Part shown: in pieces, positions 9,211 to 18,875 of the stretch
Layout of the letters: the number at the start of each line of letters is the position of its first letter
Numbering within the stretch: the stretch's first letter is position 1
DNA from: Pseudorhizobium xiangyangii
Lineage (GTDB): Bacteria > Pseudomonadota > Alphaproteobacteria > Rhizobiales > Rhizobiaceae
DNA: 64,000 nucleotides
Direction: 5' to 3'
Assembly (NCBI RefSeq): GCF_020531965.1
Contig: NZ_JAJAWH010000002.1
Location: forward strand, 124,001-188,000
Position numbers and translations under genes: made by a program
The notes under the pieces: model-generated
What the model was told of the DNA's origin: nothing
What the model saw: the letters and a program-made list of their open reading frames with translations, nothing else
The model's database searches: none

Positions 9211-10638
9211 ATGAGCTTCACCGTCGCGATCGTCGGACGTCCGAATGTCGGCAAGTCCACGCTGTTCAACCGGCTGGTGGGCAAAAAGCTCGCCCTGGTG
9301 GACGATACACCGGGCGTTACGCGCGACCGTCGCCCCGGCGACGCCAAGCTCGTCGACCTGCGCTTCACCATCATCGATACCGCTGGCCTCGAAGAGACCG
9401 GACCCGACACGCTTGAAGGCCGCATGCGGGCGCAGACCGAATTGGCGATCGCCGACGCGGACCTGACCCTTTTCGTGGTCGATGCGAAGTCAGGCCTGAC
9501 GCCTCTCGACAAGACGTTCGGCGAGCTGCTGCGCCGCAGCGGCAAGCCGGTCGTGCTGGTTGCCAACAAGTCGGAAGCACGCGGTTCCGACGGCGGCTTC
9601 TACGATGCGTTCACGCTCGGCCTTGGCGAACCGGTGCCGATCTCGGCCGAACACGGCCAGGGCATGATCGACCTTCGCGACGCGATTGTCGAAGCGATCG
9701 GCGAGGAGCACGCCTTCCCGGAAGACGAGGACGAGGCTGTCACCAACGTCAGCATCTCGGCTTCCGAGGCGGATGGCGAGGATGACGAGGATTTCGAGCC
9801 CGAATATGACGAGACCAAGCCGCTGCGCGTGGCGATCGTCGGGCGCCCGAACGCCGGCAAGTCCACGCTGATCAATCGCTTCCTTGGCGAGGACAGGCTG
9901 CTGACAGGGCCGGAAGCCGGCATCACCCGCGACAGCATCTCGGTCGATTGGGACTGGCGCGGCCGCACCATCAAGATGTTCGACACGGCAGGCATGCGCC
10001 GCAAGGCTCGCGTCCAGGAAAAGCTCGAGAAGCTTTCGGTGGCCGATGCGCTGCGGGCGATCCGCTTTGCCGAGACCGTGGTCATCGTGTTTGATGCGAC
10101 GATCCCGTTCGAGAAGCAGGACCTGCAGATCGTCGATCTGGTTCTGCGCGAAGGGCGTGCCGCCGTGCTCGCCTTCAACAAGTGGGATCTCGTAGAGTAT
10201 CCGCAGGAAGTGCTGGCCGACCTGCGCGAGAAGACCGAGCGGCTTCTGCCGCAGGCGCGTGGCATCCGCGCCGTGCCGATTTCCGGCGAGACCGGATACG
10301 GCCTCGACAAGCTGATGCAGAGCATCATCGACACCGACATGGTGTGGAACAAGCGCATATCGACCGCCAAGCTGAACCGCTGGCTCGACAGCGTGCAGAC
10401 CCAGCATCCGCCACCGGCCGTTTCCGGTCGTCGCCTGAAGCTCAAGTATATGACACAGGTAAAGGCGCGCCCGCCGGCCTTCATGATTTCCTGCACGCGA
10501 CCCGATGCGGTGCCGGAGCACTACCTGCGTTATCTGACGAACGGCTTGCGTGCCGATTTCCAGATGCCGGGCGTGCCGATCCGCATTCACATGCGGGCCT
10601 CGGAAAATCCTTTCGAATCAAAGAAGAAGCGCCGCTAG
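9211..10638 (+). CDS. der: Ribosome biogenesis GTPase Der (EngA)
   Basis: A 475-residue cytoplasmic GTPase with two tandem G domains, needed for maturation of the 50S subunit. The first P-loop is GRPNVGKST near residue 9 with DTPGVTRDR after it; the second is GRPNAGKST near residue 211. NKSE and NKWD are the respective base-recognition motifs. An acidic linker (about 170-200) separates the two domains. The C-terminal KH-like domain (about 385-465) contains [12 protein letters not shown] and FSVF-like end strands. Length and order match the alphaproteobacterial family. It is probably cotranscribed with the upstream TPR gene. Confidence 0.97.
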   Translation: MSFTVAIVGRPNVGKSTLFNRLVGKKLALVDDTPGVTRDRRPGDAKLVDLRFTIIDTAGLEETGPDTLEGRMRAQTELAIADADLTLFVVDAKSGLTPLDKTFGELLRRSGKPVVLVANKSEARGSDGGFYDAFTLGLGEPVPISAEHGQGMIDLRDAIVEAIGEEHAFPEDEDEAVTNVSISASEADGEDDEDFEPEYDETKPLRVAIVGRPNAGKSTLINRFLGEDRLLTGPEAGITRDSISVDWDWRGRTIKMFDTAGMRRKARVQEKLEKLSVADALRAIRFAETVVIVFDATIPFEKQDLQIVDLVLREGRAAVLAFNKWDLVEYPQEVLADLREKTERLLPQARGIRAVPISGETGYGLDKLMQSIIDTDMVWNKRISTAKLNRWLDSVQTQHPPPAVSGRRLKLKYMTQVKARPPAFMISCTRPDAVPEHYLRYLTNGLRADFQMPGVPIRIHMRASENPFESKKKRR

Positions 10639-10672
10639 CGAAGAAAACGATTCCGGCGGCTGAGATTCCGAT

Positions 10673-11713
10673 TCAAGTGGATGGAGCCGGCAGCGCGGGA
10701 GCGCTGCGCGACGCCAGCACGTTGCTGAGGAACTGGCGCGATGCTGCTTCCCAGGTGAATGTCTGGGCAAGCGCGCGCGCATCTTCCCGCGAGCACTGGA
10801 GTGCGGCAAGGCAGGCCCGGCGGAGATCGTCGTCGAGGGCGCCGGCACCGCTGCCGGGCTCGATGATGTCCACCGGTCCGGTGACCGGATAGGCGGCGAC
10901 CGGGACGCCGCTCGCCAGCGCCTCGAGGATCGTGTTGCCGAACGTGTCGGTCCTTGACGGAAAGACGAAGACGTCCGCCTGGGCGTAGGCCTCGGCGAGA
11001 TCCGCGCCGCTCTTCATGCCGGTGAAGAGCACGTCGGGATAACGCTTCTGCAGGTCGGCCCGTGCCGGTCCGTCGCCAACCACGACCTTGGAGCCGGGCA
11101 GGTCCAGTTCCAGGAATGCAGGCAGGTTCTTTTCCACCGAAACGCGCCCGACCGTCAGGAATATCGGCCGCGGCAGACCGAATGGCGTCACCTCCGGCGG
11201 CCTTGGCCGGAACTGGGACTGGTCGATGCCCCTGCTCCAGCGCAGGAGGTTGCGCATCCCCAGCTTTGCGAGTTCGCGTTCGAGACTGGCTGTCGCCACC
11301 ATGCAGCCGTTTCCGGCATTGTGGAACCAGCGCACGAAGGCTTGCAGCGGGCGGATAGGGATCGGGAAGCGGGCCGCGACATATTCCGGAAATCGCGTGT
11401 GGTAGCTGGTCGAGAAGGGCACACCGTTCCTGAGACACCAGCGGCGAGCCAGAAGGCCAAGCGGTCCTTCGGTGGCGATGTGCAGGGCCTCGGGCTGCGA
11501 GCGCTCGATCTCCCGCGCAACCTTTCCATAGGTTGCGACCGACAATCTGATTTCGGGATAGGTCGGGCAGGGGACGTTTCGAAACGTCTGCGGCGTGACC
11601 ATCGTCACATCGATGCCCATGAGGGCCAGTTCCCGGTTGGTATTCTGGATGGAGCGGACGACGCCGTTCACCTGGGGATACCAGGCATCGGAAACGATGG
11701 TGATCTTCTTCAT
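10673..11713 (-). CDS. Glycosyltransferase family 4 (GT-B) protein
   Basis: A 346-residue cytoplasmic or membrane-associated glycosyltransferase. The N-terminal Rossmann domain opens with KITIVSDAWYPQVNGVVRSI, the pattern of the MgtA/UgtA-like group. The C-terminal nucleotide-sugar domain has FLTVGRVSVEKNL and the donor-binding loop FVFPSRTDTFGNTILEALAS, which includes the EX7E-type motif. This group makes glycolipids (mannosyl-, glucosyl- or sulfoquinovosyl-diacylglycerol); the acceptor here cannot be told. ATG 11713 is preferred to GTG 11719. The gene is convergent with der, and the stops are 34 bases apart. Confidence 0.85.
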   Translation of the reverse strand: MKKITIVSDAWYPQVNGVVRSIQNTNRELALMGIDVTMVTPQTFRNVPCPTYPEIRLSVATYGKVAREIERSQPEALHIATEGPLGLLARRWCLRNGVPFSTSYHTRFPEYVAARFPIPIRPLQAFVRWFHNAGNGCMVATASLERELAKLGMRNLLRWSRGIDQSQFRPRPPEVTPFGLPRPIFLTVGRVSVEKNLPAFLELDLPGSKVVVGDGPARADLQKRYPDVLFTGMKSGADLAEAYAQADVFVFPSRTDTFGNTILEALASGVPVAAYPVTGPVDIIEPGSGAGALDDDLRRACLAALQCSREDARALAQTFTWEAASRQFLSNVLASRSAPALPAPST

Positions 11714-11822
11714 GGTCACAGCCCCGTGGTGACGGCGCGCGACTCAATCGTTCGCGAGCCACCGTTCAGGGCATGGTATGGACGGACATGTTACAGGCGG
11801 ATGTCAGCCGCTTAAGCAGGAC

Positions 11823-11882
11823 AAGGCCGTTTGAAAAGGGCCTTCTTGCTGATCAGCCCGGCAGAAGCGCGGGGCTGATCAG
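11823..11882. terminator. Two hairpins at the 3' end of the sugar kinase
   Basis: An exact 11-bp inverted repeat (CTGATCAGCCC at 11849-11859 and GGGCTGATCAG at 11872-11882) covers the minus-strand stop codon at 11853-11855. Just downstream on that strand is a second stem (AAGGCC and GGCCTT at 11823-11844). Neither has a good T-run, so termination is likely but not certain. Confidence 0.5.
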
Positions 11883-12764
11883 GGCGCCGTGATGCCCGAC
11901 GACAACCGATGCGACGGCTGCGCCATAGGCGGCGGCATCCTGCGGCGATGCTCCACGCACCAGACGGGACAGGAAGCCGCCATTGAAGCTGTCCCCGGCG
12001 CTCGTCGTGTCGACCAGTTGGTGGGCTTTGACGGCCGGCACGAAGGATGTGGTGCCGCCAAAGCTCAGCGTCACGCCATGCTCGCCATTTTTCACCACGA
12101 CGCCTTCGACGCCGAGTGCGTGGTAGCGGGCGATGGTCGCCTCTATCGACGTGTCGCCGAAATGGGTGGCCTCGTCATCGAAGCTCGGCAGGACCATGGT
12201 CGCGGCGCGGGCGCCGTCCTCGATTGTCTTCAGCATGACATCCTTGCCGGCCCAGAGACGCGGGCGGATGTTCGGATCGAAGGCGATGCGCTTTCCGGCG
12301 GCCTTGGCGCGCCGCAGTTCGGCAAACAGCGTATCGATGGCTTCGGGCGCGAGGATGCCGAGCGTAATGCCGGAAAAATAGATGACGTCGGACATCTCGA
12401 TCCAGCGACGCAGGTGGTCGCCGTCATCGGCCAGCTTGCGGGCAGCGGCCGTATCGCGCCAGTAGCTGAAGGTCCGCTCGCCGTTCTTGAGCGTGATGAG
12501 GTAGAGGCCGGGCGTCTTGCCCTCGATGCGGCGGATCGCGTCGGTGCCTATGCCGGCAGCCTTCATGAAGGTCAGCATCTCGGAGGACATCGGGTCGTCA
12601 CCGACGGCCGTGAGATAATCCACATTCCATTCGGCTGGAAGGCAGGCCCGCGCATACCACGCGGTGTTGAACGTATCTCCGGCAAATCCCTTGCGCAGCA
12701 AGCCTTCGCCCGCCTGCGAAAGTTCGACCATGCATTCTCCGATGGAAAGTAAGCGTCCCGGCAA
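11853..12764 (-). CDS. PfkB-family sugar kinase, KdgK-like
   Basis: A 303-residue ribokinase-fold enzyme that most resembles 2-keto-3-deoxygluconate kinase, which phosphorylates KDG with ATP in sugar-acid and Entner-Doudoroff-type pathways. The first strand is LLSIGECMVEL; FAGDTFNTAWYAR is the substrate-binding G-D-x-x-N pattern; DTTSAGDSFNGGFL near the end is PfkB signature 2 with the catalytic Asp. The start is judged to be TTG at 12764: it gives the family N-terminus directly and has a purine-rich GGGGAAAA before it. The longer open frame (to 12971) runs into the divergent aglA promoter and is unlikely. The sugar specificity is inferred from similarity only. Confidence 0.8.
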   Translation of the reverse strand: MPGRLLSIGECMVELSQAGEGLLRKGFAGDTFNTAWYARACLPAEWNVDYLTAVGDDPMSSEMLTFMKAAGIGTDAIRRIEGKTPGLYLITLKNGERTFSYWRDTAAARKLADDGDHLRRWIEMSDVIYFSGITLGILAPEAIDTLFAELRRAKAAGKRIAFDPNIRPRLWAGKDVMLKTIEDGARAATMVLPSFDDEATHFGDTSIEATIARYHALGVEGVVVKNGEHGVTLSFGGTTSFVPAVKAHQLVDTTSAGDSFNGGFLSRLVRGASPQDAAAYGAAVASVVVGHHGALISPALLPG

Positions 12765-12942
12765 TTGCGTTTTTCCCCGTGGCAATCCTTGTCGCAATAG
12801 GACGAAGTTCCGTTCAAGGCAAGTCTGCCGGCCCCCGGTCGCGCTCGGTGGTTTGGGTTTGTCTTTTGCCTCCGGGTCTCTACGTTGGAGATTGCATTGC
12901 ACAAAACAGGGCGCCAGATGGGCGCAAAACAGGAGATGCGGA
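12765..12942. promoter_or_regulatory. Divergent kinase/aglA promoter region
   Basis: 178 bases separate the two divergent sugar genes. Both promoters must lie here. I see no operator that I can define with confidence. Confidence 0.4.
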
Positions 12943-14595
12943 ATGGCGGTAGACAAGGCCAGGCTTGACAATTCCTCCTGGTGGCGCGGCGCGGTGATCT
13001 ATCAGGTCTATCCACGTTCGTACCAGGATACGAACGGCGACGGGATTGGTGACATCAAGGGCATCACCCGGCGTCTTCCGCACATCGCCTCGCTCGGCGT
13101 CGATGCAATCTGGCTGTCGCCCTTCTTCACATCTCCCATGGCCGACATGGGCTACGACGTCTCCGATTACTGCAATGTCGACCCGATGTTCGGGGTGCTG
13201 GCCGATTTCGACGAGATGATGGCCGAGGCCCACCGACTCGGCCTGAAGATCATCATCGACCAGGTGATCAGCCACACCTCGGACAAGCATCCGTGGTTCG
13301 TGGAAAGCCGCACCAGCCGCACCAATCCGAAGGCCGACTGGTTTGTCTGGGCCGACCCGAAGGCCGATGGCACGGCGCCGAACAACTGGCTGTCGATCTT
13401 CGGCGGGCCCGGCTGGGAATGGGACGGCGTGCGCAAGCAGTACTACATGCACAACTTTCTGATCTCGCAGCCGGACCTCAATTTTCACAATCCTGATGTG
13501 CAGGATGCGGTGCTGGACACGGTGCGCTTCTGGCTGGATCGCGGTGTCGACGGTTTCCGGCTCGATACCGTCAATTATTACTTCCACGACAAGCACCTGC
13601 GCGACAACCCGCCGATGATCTACGATACCGACGGGGCGGGGATGGAGACCGACACCAATCCCTATTCGATGCAGAACCACCTCTACGACAAGAGCCAGCC
13701 GGAAAACATCGGGTTCCTGAAGCGCCTGCGGTCGCTGATCGACAGTTACGACAACCGCACGACGGTGGGGGAGGTGGGCGACGGTCCACGATCTCTGACG
13801 ACGCTGGCGATCTATACGAGCGGCAATGACAAGCTGCACATGTGCTACACGTTCGACCTTCTCGGGCCGGCTTTTTCGGCCAGCTATATCCGCAAGATCG
13901 TGACGACCTTCCAGGACACCGTGACCAACGGCTGGGTATGCTGGGCCTTCTCGAACCATGACGTGGTTCGCCACGTCACGCGCTTTGCGGAAACGGCGGC
14001 CGAACGGGAGAGGGTGGCCAAGCTGTCGATTACGCTGCTTGCCTCGCTTCGCGGCTCGATCTGCCTCTATCAAGGCGAGGAACTGGGGCTGACGGAGGCG
14101 GAGCTTGCCTTCGAGGATCTGACAGACCCTTACGGCATTCGCTTCTGGCCGGCCTTCAAGGGGCGCGACGGATGCCGCACGCCGGTGCCCTGGGAGGTTC
14201 ACAAGCCGCATGCCGGCTTCACAGAGGCCGGCCGGGCCTGGCTGCCGGTGCCACCGGAACATTCGGCCGCTGCCGTCGATGCGCAGGAGCTGGATCAGGA
14301 TTCGGTGCTGCATCATTACCGCCAGGCGCTGGCGTTCCGAAAGGTGCATCCGCCGCTGTTCGACGGGGACCTCATCTTCGTCGATACCCACAATCACGAC
14401 CTGCTCGCCTTCATCCGCGAGAAGGACGGCGAGCGGCTGCTCTTCGTGTTCAACCTGACGCGCGAGGCACAGGACTTCTCCCTTCCGCAAAGGATGAAAT
14501 CCTGCATGCCGATCCCGGTCCCCGGTTTTGATGTCGCGCTTCAGGACGGCGTCGTGAAGCTTTCGGCACTCGATGTCTTTTGTGCGCGGGTGTGA
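12943..14595 (+). CDS. aglA: Alpha-glucosidase, GH13 (AglA-like)
   Basis: A 550-residue cytoplasmic GH13 enzyme that cleaves alpha-glucosides such as maltose, sucrose or trehalose-type sugars. It opens WWRGAVIYQVYPRSY as in the oligo-1,6-/alpha-glucosidase branch. The catalytic triad is visible: nucleophile Asp208 in GFRLDTVNYY, acid/base Glu277 in TVGEVGD, and transition-state Asp340 in SNHDVVRH. The ATG at 12943 has AGGAG 8 bases before it. In rhizobia aglA often sits in the aglEFGAK transporter operon; here the transporter genes are not adjacent and a KdgK-like kinase lies divergently. Exact substrate is inferred. Confidence 0.88.
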   Translation: MAVDKARLDNSSWWRGAVIYQVYPRSYQDTNGDGIGDIKGITRRLPHIASLGVDAIWLSPFFTSPMADMGYDVSDYCNVDPMFGVLADFDEMMAEAHRLGLKIIIDQVISHTSDKHPWFVESRTSRTNPKADWFVWADPKADGTAPNNWLSIFGGPGWEWDGVRKQYYMHNFLISQPDLNFHNPDVQDAVLDTVRFWLDRGVDGFRLDTVNYYFHDKHLRDNPPMIYDTDGAGMETDTNPYSMQNHLYDKSQPENIGFLKRLRSLIDSYDNRTTVGEVGDGPRSLTTLAIYTSGNDKLHMCYTFDLLGPAFSASYIRKIVTTFQDTVTNGWVCWAFSNHDVVRHVTRFAETAAERERVAKLSITLLASLRGSICLYQGEELGLTEAELAFEDLTDPYGIRFWPAFKGRDGCRTPVPWEVHKPHAGFTEAGRAWLPVPPEHSAAAVDAQELDQDSVLHHYRQALAFRKVHPPLFDGDLIFVDTHNHDLLAFIREKDGERLLFVFNLTREAQDFSLPQRMKSCMPIPVPGFDVALQDGVVKLSALDVFCARV

Positions 14596-14612
14596 CGGGG
14601 ATTTTCGCTTTC

Positions 14613-14648
14613 CGGGCACAAAGCGGATGTCCTTCCGCATTGTGCCCG
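14613..14648. terminator. Shared terminator of convergent genes
   Basis: A 15-bp stem with one mismatch (CGGGCACAAAGCGGA at 14613-14627 and TCCGCATTGTGCCCG at 14634-14648, 6-nt loop) fills the gap between aglA and the convergent small membrane gene. There is no long T-run; it probably acts in both directions. Confidence 0.65.
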
Positions 14649-14649
14649 C

Positions 14650-14997
14650 TCACCCCAGAATTGGCATCGATCCCAATCCCAGGATGTCATTGAGCAGCGC
14701 CAGTGCGATCCCCGCGGCAACGATCGAGATGCCGATCAGAAACAGCCGTCTGGCGCGGTCGTATTTGGCAGCGATCAGCGAGTCCCGGGCCAGCAGGTCG
14801 GCAAATACTTTGACCTGAAAGGCAATCCCGACCGTAAGCAGCAGCATCGGCAGGATGTCGATCCGGCTCCAGTCATTCGGATTGGAGACCCAGCGGCTGA
14901 TGAAGCTCAAGGAAAAGCCCAGAATAATGCCGGCGGCCGTCAGTGATCCGTTGCGGAATGTCGCATCGATCTTCTCGTCTGGATCAGGCTCGGTCAT
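14650..14997 (-). CDS. Small three-helix membrane protein, unknown
   Basis: A 115-residue protein with a charged N-terminus and about three predicted membrane helices (LTAAGIILGFSLSFISRWV, ILPMLLLTVGIAFQVKVFADLL, LFLIGISIVAAGIALALL). I do not recognise a named family with certainty. A TTG at 15027 gives ten more residues; the ATG at 14997 is preferred. The codon usage looks like that of the neighbouring genes. It lies between aglA (convergent) and the AraC regulator (same strand, 110 bases upstream), with nothing that fixes a function. Confidence 0.6.
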   Translation of the reverse strand: MTEPDPDEKIDATFRNGSLTAAGIILGFSLSFISRWVSNPNDWSRIDILPMLLLTVGIAFQVKVFADLLARDSLIAAKYDRARRLFLIGISIVAAGIALALLNDILGLGSMPILG

Positions 14998-15107
14998 GGT
15001 TCTGGTTCCGGGTGGACCCTCCGGCAAGAAACGCAGAAATCCCCGGAATCAGCAAGGCCACCGCTGGCCTCACCCGATCAGCTCCAGAGGGATCCTGATC
15101 GGATCTG

Positions 15108-16046
15108 TCAGGCGTCGGCGTAGCGCGTCGGCTCCTGGCGCAGCCGTGCGACGTCCTGGATCGGCGGGAAGCCGAACAGGCGGCGGTATTCGCGGCTGAA
15201 CTGGGAGGGGCTGTCATAGCCCACCTGCTGCGCGGCGGTTGCGGCATCGAGCGAGGTCGTCAGGATCAACCGGCGCGCCTCCTGCAGGCGGAGCTGCTTC
15301 TGATATTGCAGCGGGCTCATGGCGGTCACGTCGCGAAAATGCTGGTGCAGTGACGACTGGCTCATGCGTGCCTCGGCGGCGACCTGCTCGATCGAGAAGG
15401 CGGCGGCGTAGTTCTGCCGGATCCAGGCGATTGCGCGGTTGACCTGCTGCAGCCGGCTGTCCGGCATGAGCATGCGCCGGACCTTGTGGGCCTGCGGTCC
15501 GCGCAGCAGCCGGTACATGAGTTCCCGTTCGGCGAGCGGCGCGAGATAGGCGATATCGTCCGGCGCATCGAGCAGCCGTACCAGGCGGAGTGCAGCCTCC
15601 AGGAATTCCGGCGAGCTTTCCTTCAGGCATATGCCCTTGGTGCAGGCACCGGTGGTTTCGGTCGCCGGTTGCGGGATCTCCATGAACATCGCACCGAGCG
15701 CCTGCAGATCGAGATCGATGCAGACGCAGAGATAGGGCTTTTCAGGACTGGCCTCGATGATCTGGCTGGTCACCGGCAGATCGACGGAAACGACGAGATG
15801 CCTTGCCGGCCCGTAGATATAGATCTCGTCGGCCAGCATCATCTGCTTTGCTCCCTGGACGACAATGCAGAGCGACGGGCGCTGCACCGTCTGGAGCGGC
15901 TGGGTGCCATTGGAGAACCGAATGAGCGCGAGGCGTGGAATGCGGGTCGGGAAAACACCATCCTCGTTGGTGTTTTGTGCAACGATTTTCGCCAGTTCAG
16001 CCAGCTGAGGAGATTCGAAGGGCGATTCCAGCATGGGGCTTTCCAT
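15108..16046 (-). CDS. AraC-family regulator with AraC_N domain
   Basis: A 312-residue transcription factor. The N-terminal half is the AraC_N type (PF06719-like), with RPSLCIVVQGAKQMMLADEIYIYGP about 45-70 residues in. The C-terminal half holds two helix-turn-helix units: FSIEQVAAEARMSQSSLHQHFRDV and AATAAQQVGYDSPSQFSREYRRLFG. Regulators of this subgroup usually control a neighbouring oxidoreductase or small enzyme gene and respond to small molecules. ATG 16046 was chosen because the frame upstream to 16178 has no family-like content. It is divergent from the small-ORF/Atu4866 pair, a plausible target. Confidence 0.85.
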   Translation of the reverse strand: MESPMLESPFESPQLAELAKIVAQNTNEDGVFPTRIPRLALIRFSNGTQPLQTVQRPSLCIVVQGAKQMMLADEIYIYGPARHLVVSVDLPVTSQIIEASPEKPYLCVCIDLDLQALGAMFMEIPQPATETTGACTKGICLKESSPEFLEAALRLVRLLDAPDDIAYLAPLAERELMYRLLRGPQAHKVRRMLMPDSRLQQVNRAIAWIRQNYAAAFSIEQVAAEARMSQSSLHQHFRDVTAMSPLQYQKQLRLQEARRLILTTSLDAATAAQQVGYDSPSQFSREYRRLFGFPPIQDVARLRQEPTRYADA

Positions 16047-16226
16047 TGATTTCGTGATTTTCCGTGCGATCCTTGTACGCCCGCCTTGGGTGGGTTCAAA
16101 GTTCAAAATGTGCCGCTCGGAGGATCGTGCAATCATATCGGAGATTCGGTCTACCGCCTCACGGTCTCGATCCGCCATATTCCGTCTCGTCCGATCCGGC
16201 TACCCCGGACAGAAATGGAGATGGTG

Positions 16227-16364
16227 ATGGAAGATTTCCAGCGTCTGCTCGAAAGCCCTTTCCGCTGGCTCGCCAGCCTCGCTGCGCCGCTCGTCCGCCG
16301 CGTCCACGCTCTTGTGGAACAGAGACGGGAACAGGCACTCAGGCGGAAGTTCATGGATGGCTGA
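16227..16364 (+). CDS. Small ORF translationally coupled to the Atu4866 gene
   Basis: A 45-residue frame (MEDFQRLLESPFRWLASLAA, then a basic C-terminus). A GGAG lies six bases before the ATG at 16227, and the frame ends in ATGGCTGA, overlapping the start of the next gene by eight bases. That overlap and ribosome site are the evidence that it is translated. It could form one amphipathic helix. No family is recognised. It could also act mainly as a leader that brings ribosomes to the next gene. Confidence 0.45.
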   Translation: MEDFQRLLESPFRWLASLAAPLVRRVHALVEQRREQALRRKFMDG

Positions 16365-16704
16365 GCGCCATGCCTCTCATCGTCTTGCCCTTGCCGCCTT
16401 CGCCGCGGCTTTCGTTTTCGTTGCAACGGTGACCGCGTTCGCCGGCGACGCGCACCAGGAAACATCCATGACAATTCACCCCTATGTCGGCCTCTGGGTC
16501 ACTGACGACGACTTTATCCGCCATGAGCTTCTGCCGAACGGCCGCTATGTCGAGGCACGCGGCAGCCGGGAGCGCGCCTACAAGGGCGAGTATCGTGTGA
16601 ACGGCGATCACATCGACTACAGGGATGACACCGGCTTTGCCGCCGAAGGCGATTTCCGCAGGGATGTTCTCTATCATGCCGGCATGGTGCTGCGGCGGGG
16701 GTGA
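16357..16704 (+). CDS. Atu4866-domain secreted small protein
   Basis: A 115-residue protein with a signal peptide (LALAAFAAAFVFVATVTAFA, cut near residue 30) and a roughly 75-residue beta domain: MTIHPYVGLWVTDDDFIRH, LLPNGRYVEARG, GDHIDYRDDTGFAAEGDF and VLYHAGMVLRR. This matches the Atu4866 family (PF11512), known from a solution structure of the Agrobacterium protein, a small barrel of unknown function. Many homologues lack the signal peptide, so this copy may act in the periplasm. It starts inside the end of the 45-aa ORF, and its stop is one base from the stop of the convergent adenine deaminase gene. Confidence 0.82.
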   Translation: MAERHASHRLALAAFAAAFVFVATVTAFAGDAHQETSMTIHPYVGLWVTDDDFIRHELLPNGRYVEARGSRERAYKGEYRVNGDHIDYRDDTGFAAEGDFRRDVLYHAGMVLRRG

Positions 16705-16705
16705 G

Positions 16706-18403
16706 TTAACGGATCAACGCAAACTTATCCACATCCACCATGCCCATGTCGGAAATCTTCAGATGCGGGATGACGGGCAGCGGCAGGAAGGCGACCTGCA
16801 GGAAGGGCTCTTCCAGTTGCGTTCCAAGGGCATAGGCCGCTTTCCTCAAGTCATGCAGCGTGTCGCGGACCCATTCGTAGGGCTCCAGGCTCATCAGGCC
16901 GGCGATGGGCAGCGCGATCTCGCCGGTGACCTTGCCGTCCTCGACGACGACGAAGCCGCCGTTGATTTCACCCAGCCTATTGGCGGCGAGCGCCATGTCG
17001 TCCTCCGAGACGCCGACGACGCAGATATTGTGGCTGTCATGGCCGACGGTGGAGGCGATGGCGCCCTTCTTCAGCCCGAACCCCTGAACGAAACCGTTGG
17101 CATGGTTGCCGTTCTTGCCGTGCCGTTCAATGACGGCGACCTTGATGATATCGCGCTCGATATCGACGGTCGTCTGGTTGCCGGAGGTGGGCAGGCGGTA
17201 GCGGCGATGCTCCGTGATGATCTTGCCGGGCATGACGCCGATCACCGGTGTTTCGCCTTCCGCGACCGGCACGCCGAAGTGCATCGCCTGCACCGGCCGC
17301 GCCTTGACGCTGTTGAGGCCGACCGGAGCGACGGCCCCACGGGCGGCGAAGAGTTCGTCGGTAACCTTGCGGCCGGCGGAAAACACCATCTCTGCCTTGC
17401 AGTTTTCAAGCGTGTCGACGACCACGAGGTCCGCCCGCCAGCCGGGCGCTACGAGGCCTCGGTCGCGCAGGCCAAAGGCCTTCGCGGCTGATATCGATGC
17501 GGCGCGGTAAATTGCCAGCGGCTCGACGCCATGCTTGATCGCGGTGCGGATCATGTAGTCGAGATGGCCTTGTTCAGCGATGTCGAGCGGATTGCGGTCG
17601 TCGGTGCAGAGCGCAAGGTAAGGCGACAGGCGCTCCGTGAGGATCGGCATCAATGCGTGCAGATCCTTGGAGACCGAGCCCTCGCGCACGAGGATATGCA
17701 TGCCCTTGCGGATCTTTTCGAGTGCTTCCTCGGCGGTCGTGCATTCGTGTTCGGTGCGGATGCCGGCCGAGAGATAGCCGTTCAGGTCGAGCCCACGCAG
17801 CAGCGGCGCATGACCGTCGATATGGTCGTCGTAAAAGGCATCGAGCTTGGCGAGGCAGATCGGGTCCTTGTGGATGACGCCGGGGAAATTCATGAACTCG
17901 GCAAGGCCGATGACTTTTGGATGGTTGCGGAAGGGCAGGAGTTTTTCGATCGGCAGGTCGGCGCCCGCCGTCTCCAGATGCGTGGCGGGCACGCAGGAGG
18001 AAAGCTGGACGCGGATGTCCATGATCGTCCGTTCGGCCGAATCCAGGAAGAATTCTATGCCTTCGGCGCCGATGACATTGGCGATCTCGTGCGGATCGCA
18101 GATCGCCGTCGTCACGCCATAGGGCAGCACGCATCGGTCGAATTCATGCGGGGTGACGAGCGAGCTTTCGATATGCAGATGCGTATCGATGAAACCGGGA
18201 ACGACGATCTTGCCGGAAATGTCGATCTCGGTCTTGCCTGTGTAAGTGCCACAGGTGCCGACGATACGGTCGCCGCACATGGCGATATCGGATTGGACCA
18301 GTTCGCCCGTGACGAGGTCGAAGAATTGCCCGCCCTTGAGCACGATGTCGGCGGGCTCGCGGCCGGTGCCCTGATCGATCAGCGTTTCGAGGCGCGTGGT
18401 CAT
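16706..18403 (-). CDS. ade: Adenine deaminase
   Basis: A 565-residue cytoplasmic amidohydrolase that turns adenine into hypoxanthine and ammonia in purine salvage. The metal site HxH is seen in [12 protein letters not shown], with a second motif in [30 protein letters not shown] and [12 protein letters not shown] follow as in AdeC-type enzymes, and the C-terminal domain has [11 protein letters not shown]. The ATG at 18403, with GGAGAG before it, gives the family length; the frame up to 18493 adds 30 unlikely residues. It is divergent from the DUF982 gene and ends one base from the Atu4866-like gene. Confidence 0.95.
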   Translation of the reverse strand: MTTRLETLIDQGTGREPADIVLKGGQFFDLVTGELVQSDIAMCGDRIVGTCGTYTGKTEIDISGKIVVPGFIDTHLHIESSLVTPHEFDRCVLPYGVTTAICDPHEIANVIGAEGIEFFLDSAERTIMDIRVQLSSCVPATHLETAGADLPIEKLLPFRNHPKVIGLAEFMNFPGVIHKDPICLAKLDAFYDDHIDGHAPLLRGLDLNGYLSAGIRTEHECTTAEEALEKIRKGMHILVREGSVSKDLHALMPILTERLSPYLALCTDDRNPLDIAEQGHLDYMIRTAIKHGVEPLAIYRAASISAAKAFGLRDRGLVAPGWRADLVVVDTLENCKAEMVFSAGRKVTDELFAARGAVAPVGLNSVKARPVQAMHFGVPVAEGETPVIGVMPGKIITEHRRYRLPTSGNQTTVDIERDIIKVAVIERHGKNGNHANGFVQGFGLKKGAIASTVGHDSHNICVVGVSEDDMALAANRLGEINGGFVVVEDGKVTGEIALPIAGLMSLEPYEWVRDTLHDLRKAAYALGTQLEEPFLQVAFLPLPVIPHLKISDMGMVDVDKFALIR

Positions 18404-18533
18404 GTGGTCTCTCCGATTCATTCGTCCGGTAGCTTTACCCCCGCGCGTCCGGTTCGGGGAGGGGTGCCCTGAGAGAAACCCGAACGCCGACAAGACACTA
18501 GGACGATCACGATTGTTCCATTAGGATAGAGCA

Positions 18534-18779
18534 ATGAGTCTCTCCTGGAAAATTCCCGTCATCATTTCTATCGGCGATCCACCTGCCGAGACCGCCATCA
18601 GCACCCTGCAGGCGGCCGCGTGGGCATTGATCGAAGACTGGCCGCTCGAAGACGAGCCCGCCCTCGACCATGCGCTCGTCGTCTGCGCCGCCGTGATGGA
18701 GGGCAAGCGCAAGCCGGAAGAGGCGCGCCAGGCCTTCGTGGCGGCGGCGACCGAAGCCGGTATTCTTATCAAGGCGTAA
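18534..18779 (+). CDS. DUF982 protein
   Basis: An 81-residue cytoplasmic protein of the DUF982 family, common in Rhizobiales and often multi-copy. The family pattern is WKIPVIISIG, AAAWALIEDWPLEDEP, HALVVCAAVMEGKR and ARQAFVAAATEAGILI. No function is established. It is divergent from ade (130 bases apart) and 97 bases before an SDR gene on the same strand. Confidence 0.82.
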   Translation: MSLSWKIPVIISIGDPPAETAISTLQAAAWALIEDWPLEDEPALDHALVVCAAVMEGKRKPEEARQAFVAAATEAGILIKA

Positions 18780-18875
18780 TTCCTCGTCGGCGTCCCAGGG
18801 CGCGATGGCGGAAAAGGTCGGAAACTGCACGGTGGATCGCTGGACAGGCGAGGACTGTGTCCTATCTTCGCCCGC

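Noticed and set aside
12880-14640. 586-codon minus-strand frame opposite aglA
   Set aside because: Antisense shadow; the alpha-glucosidase has its catalytic triad and a ribosome site.
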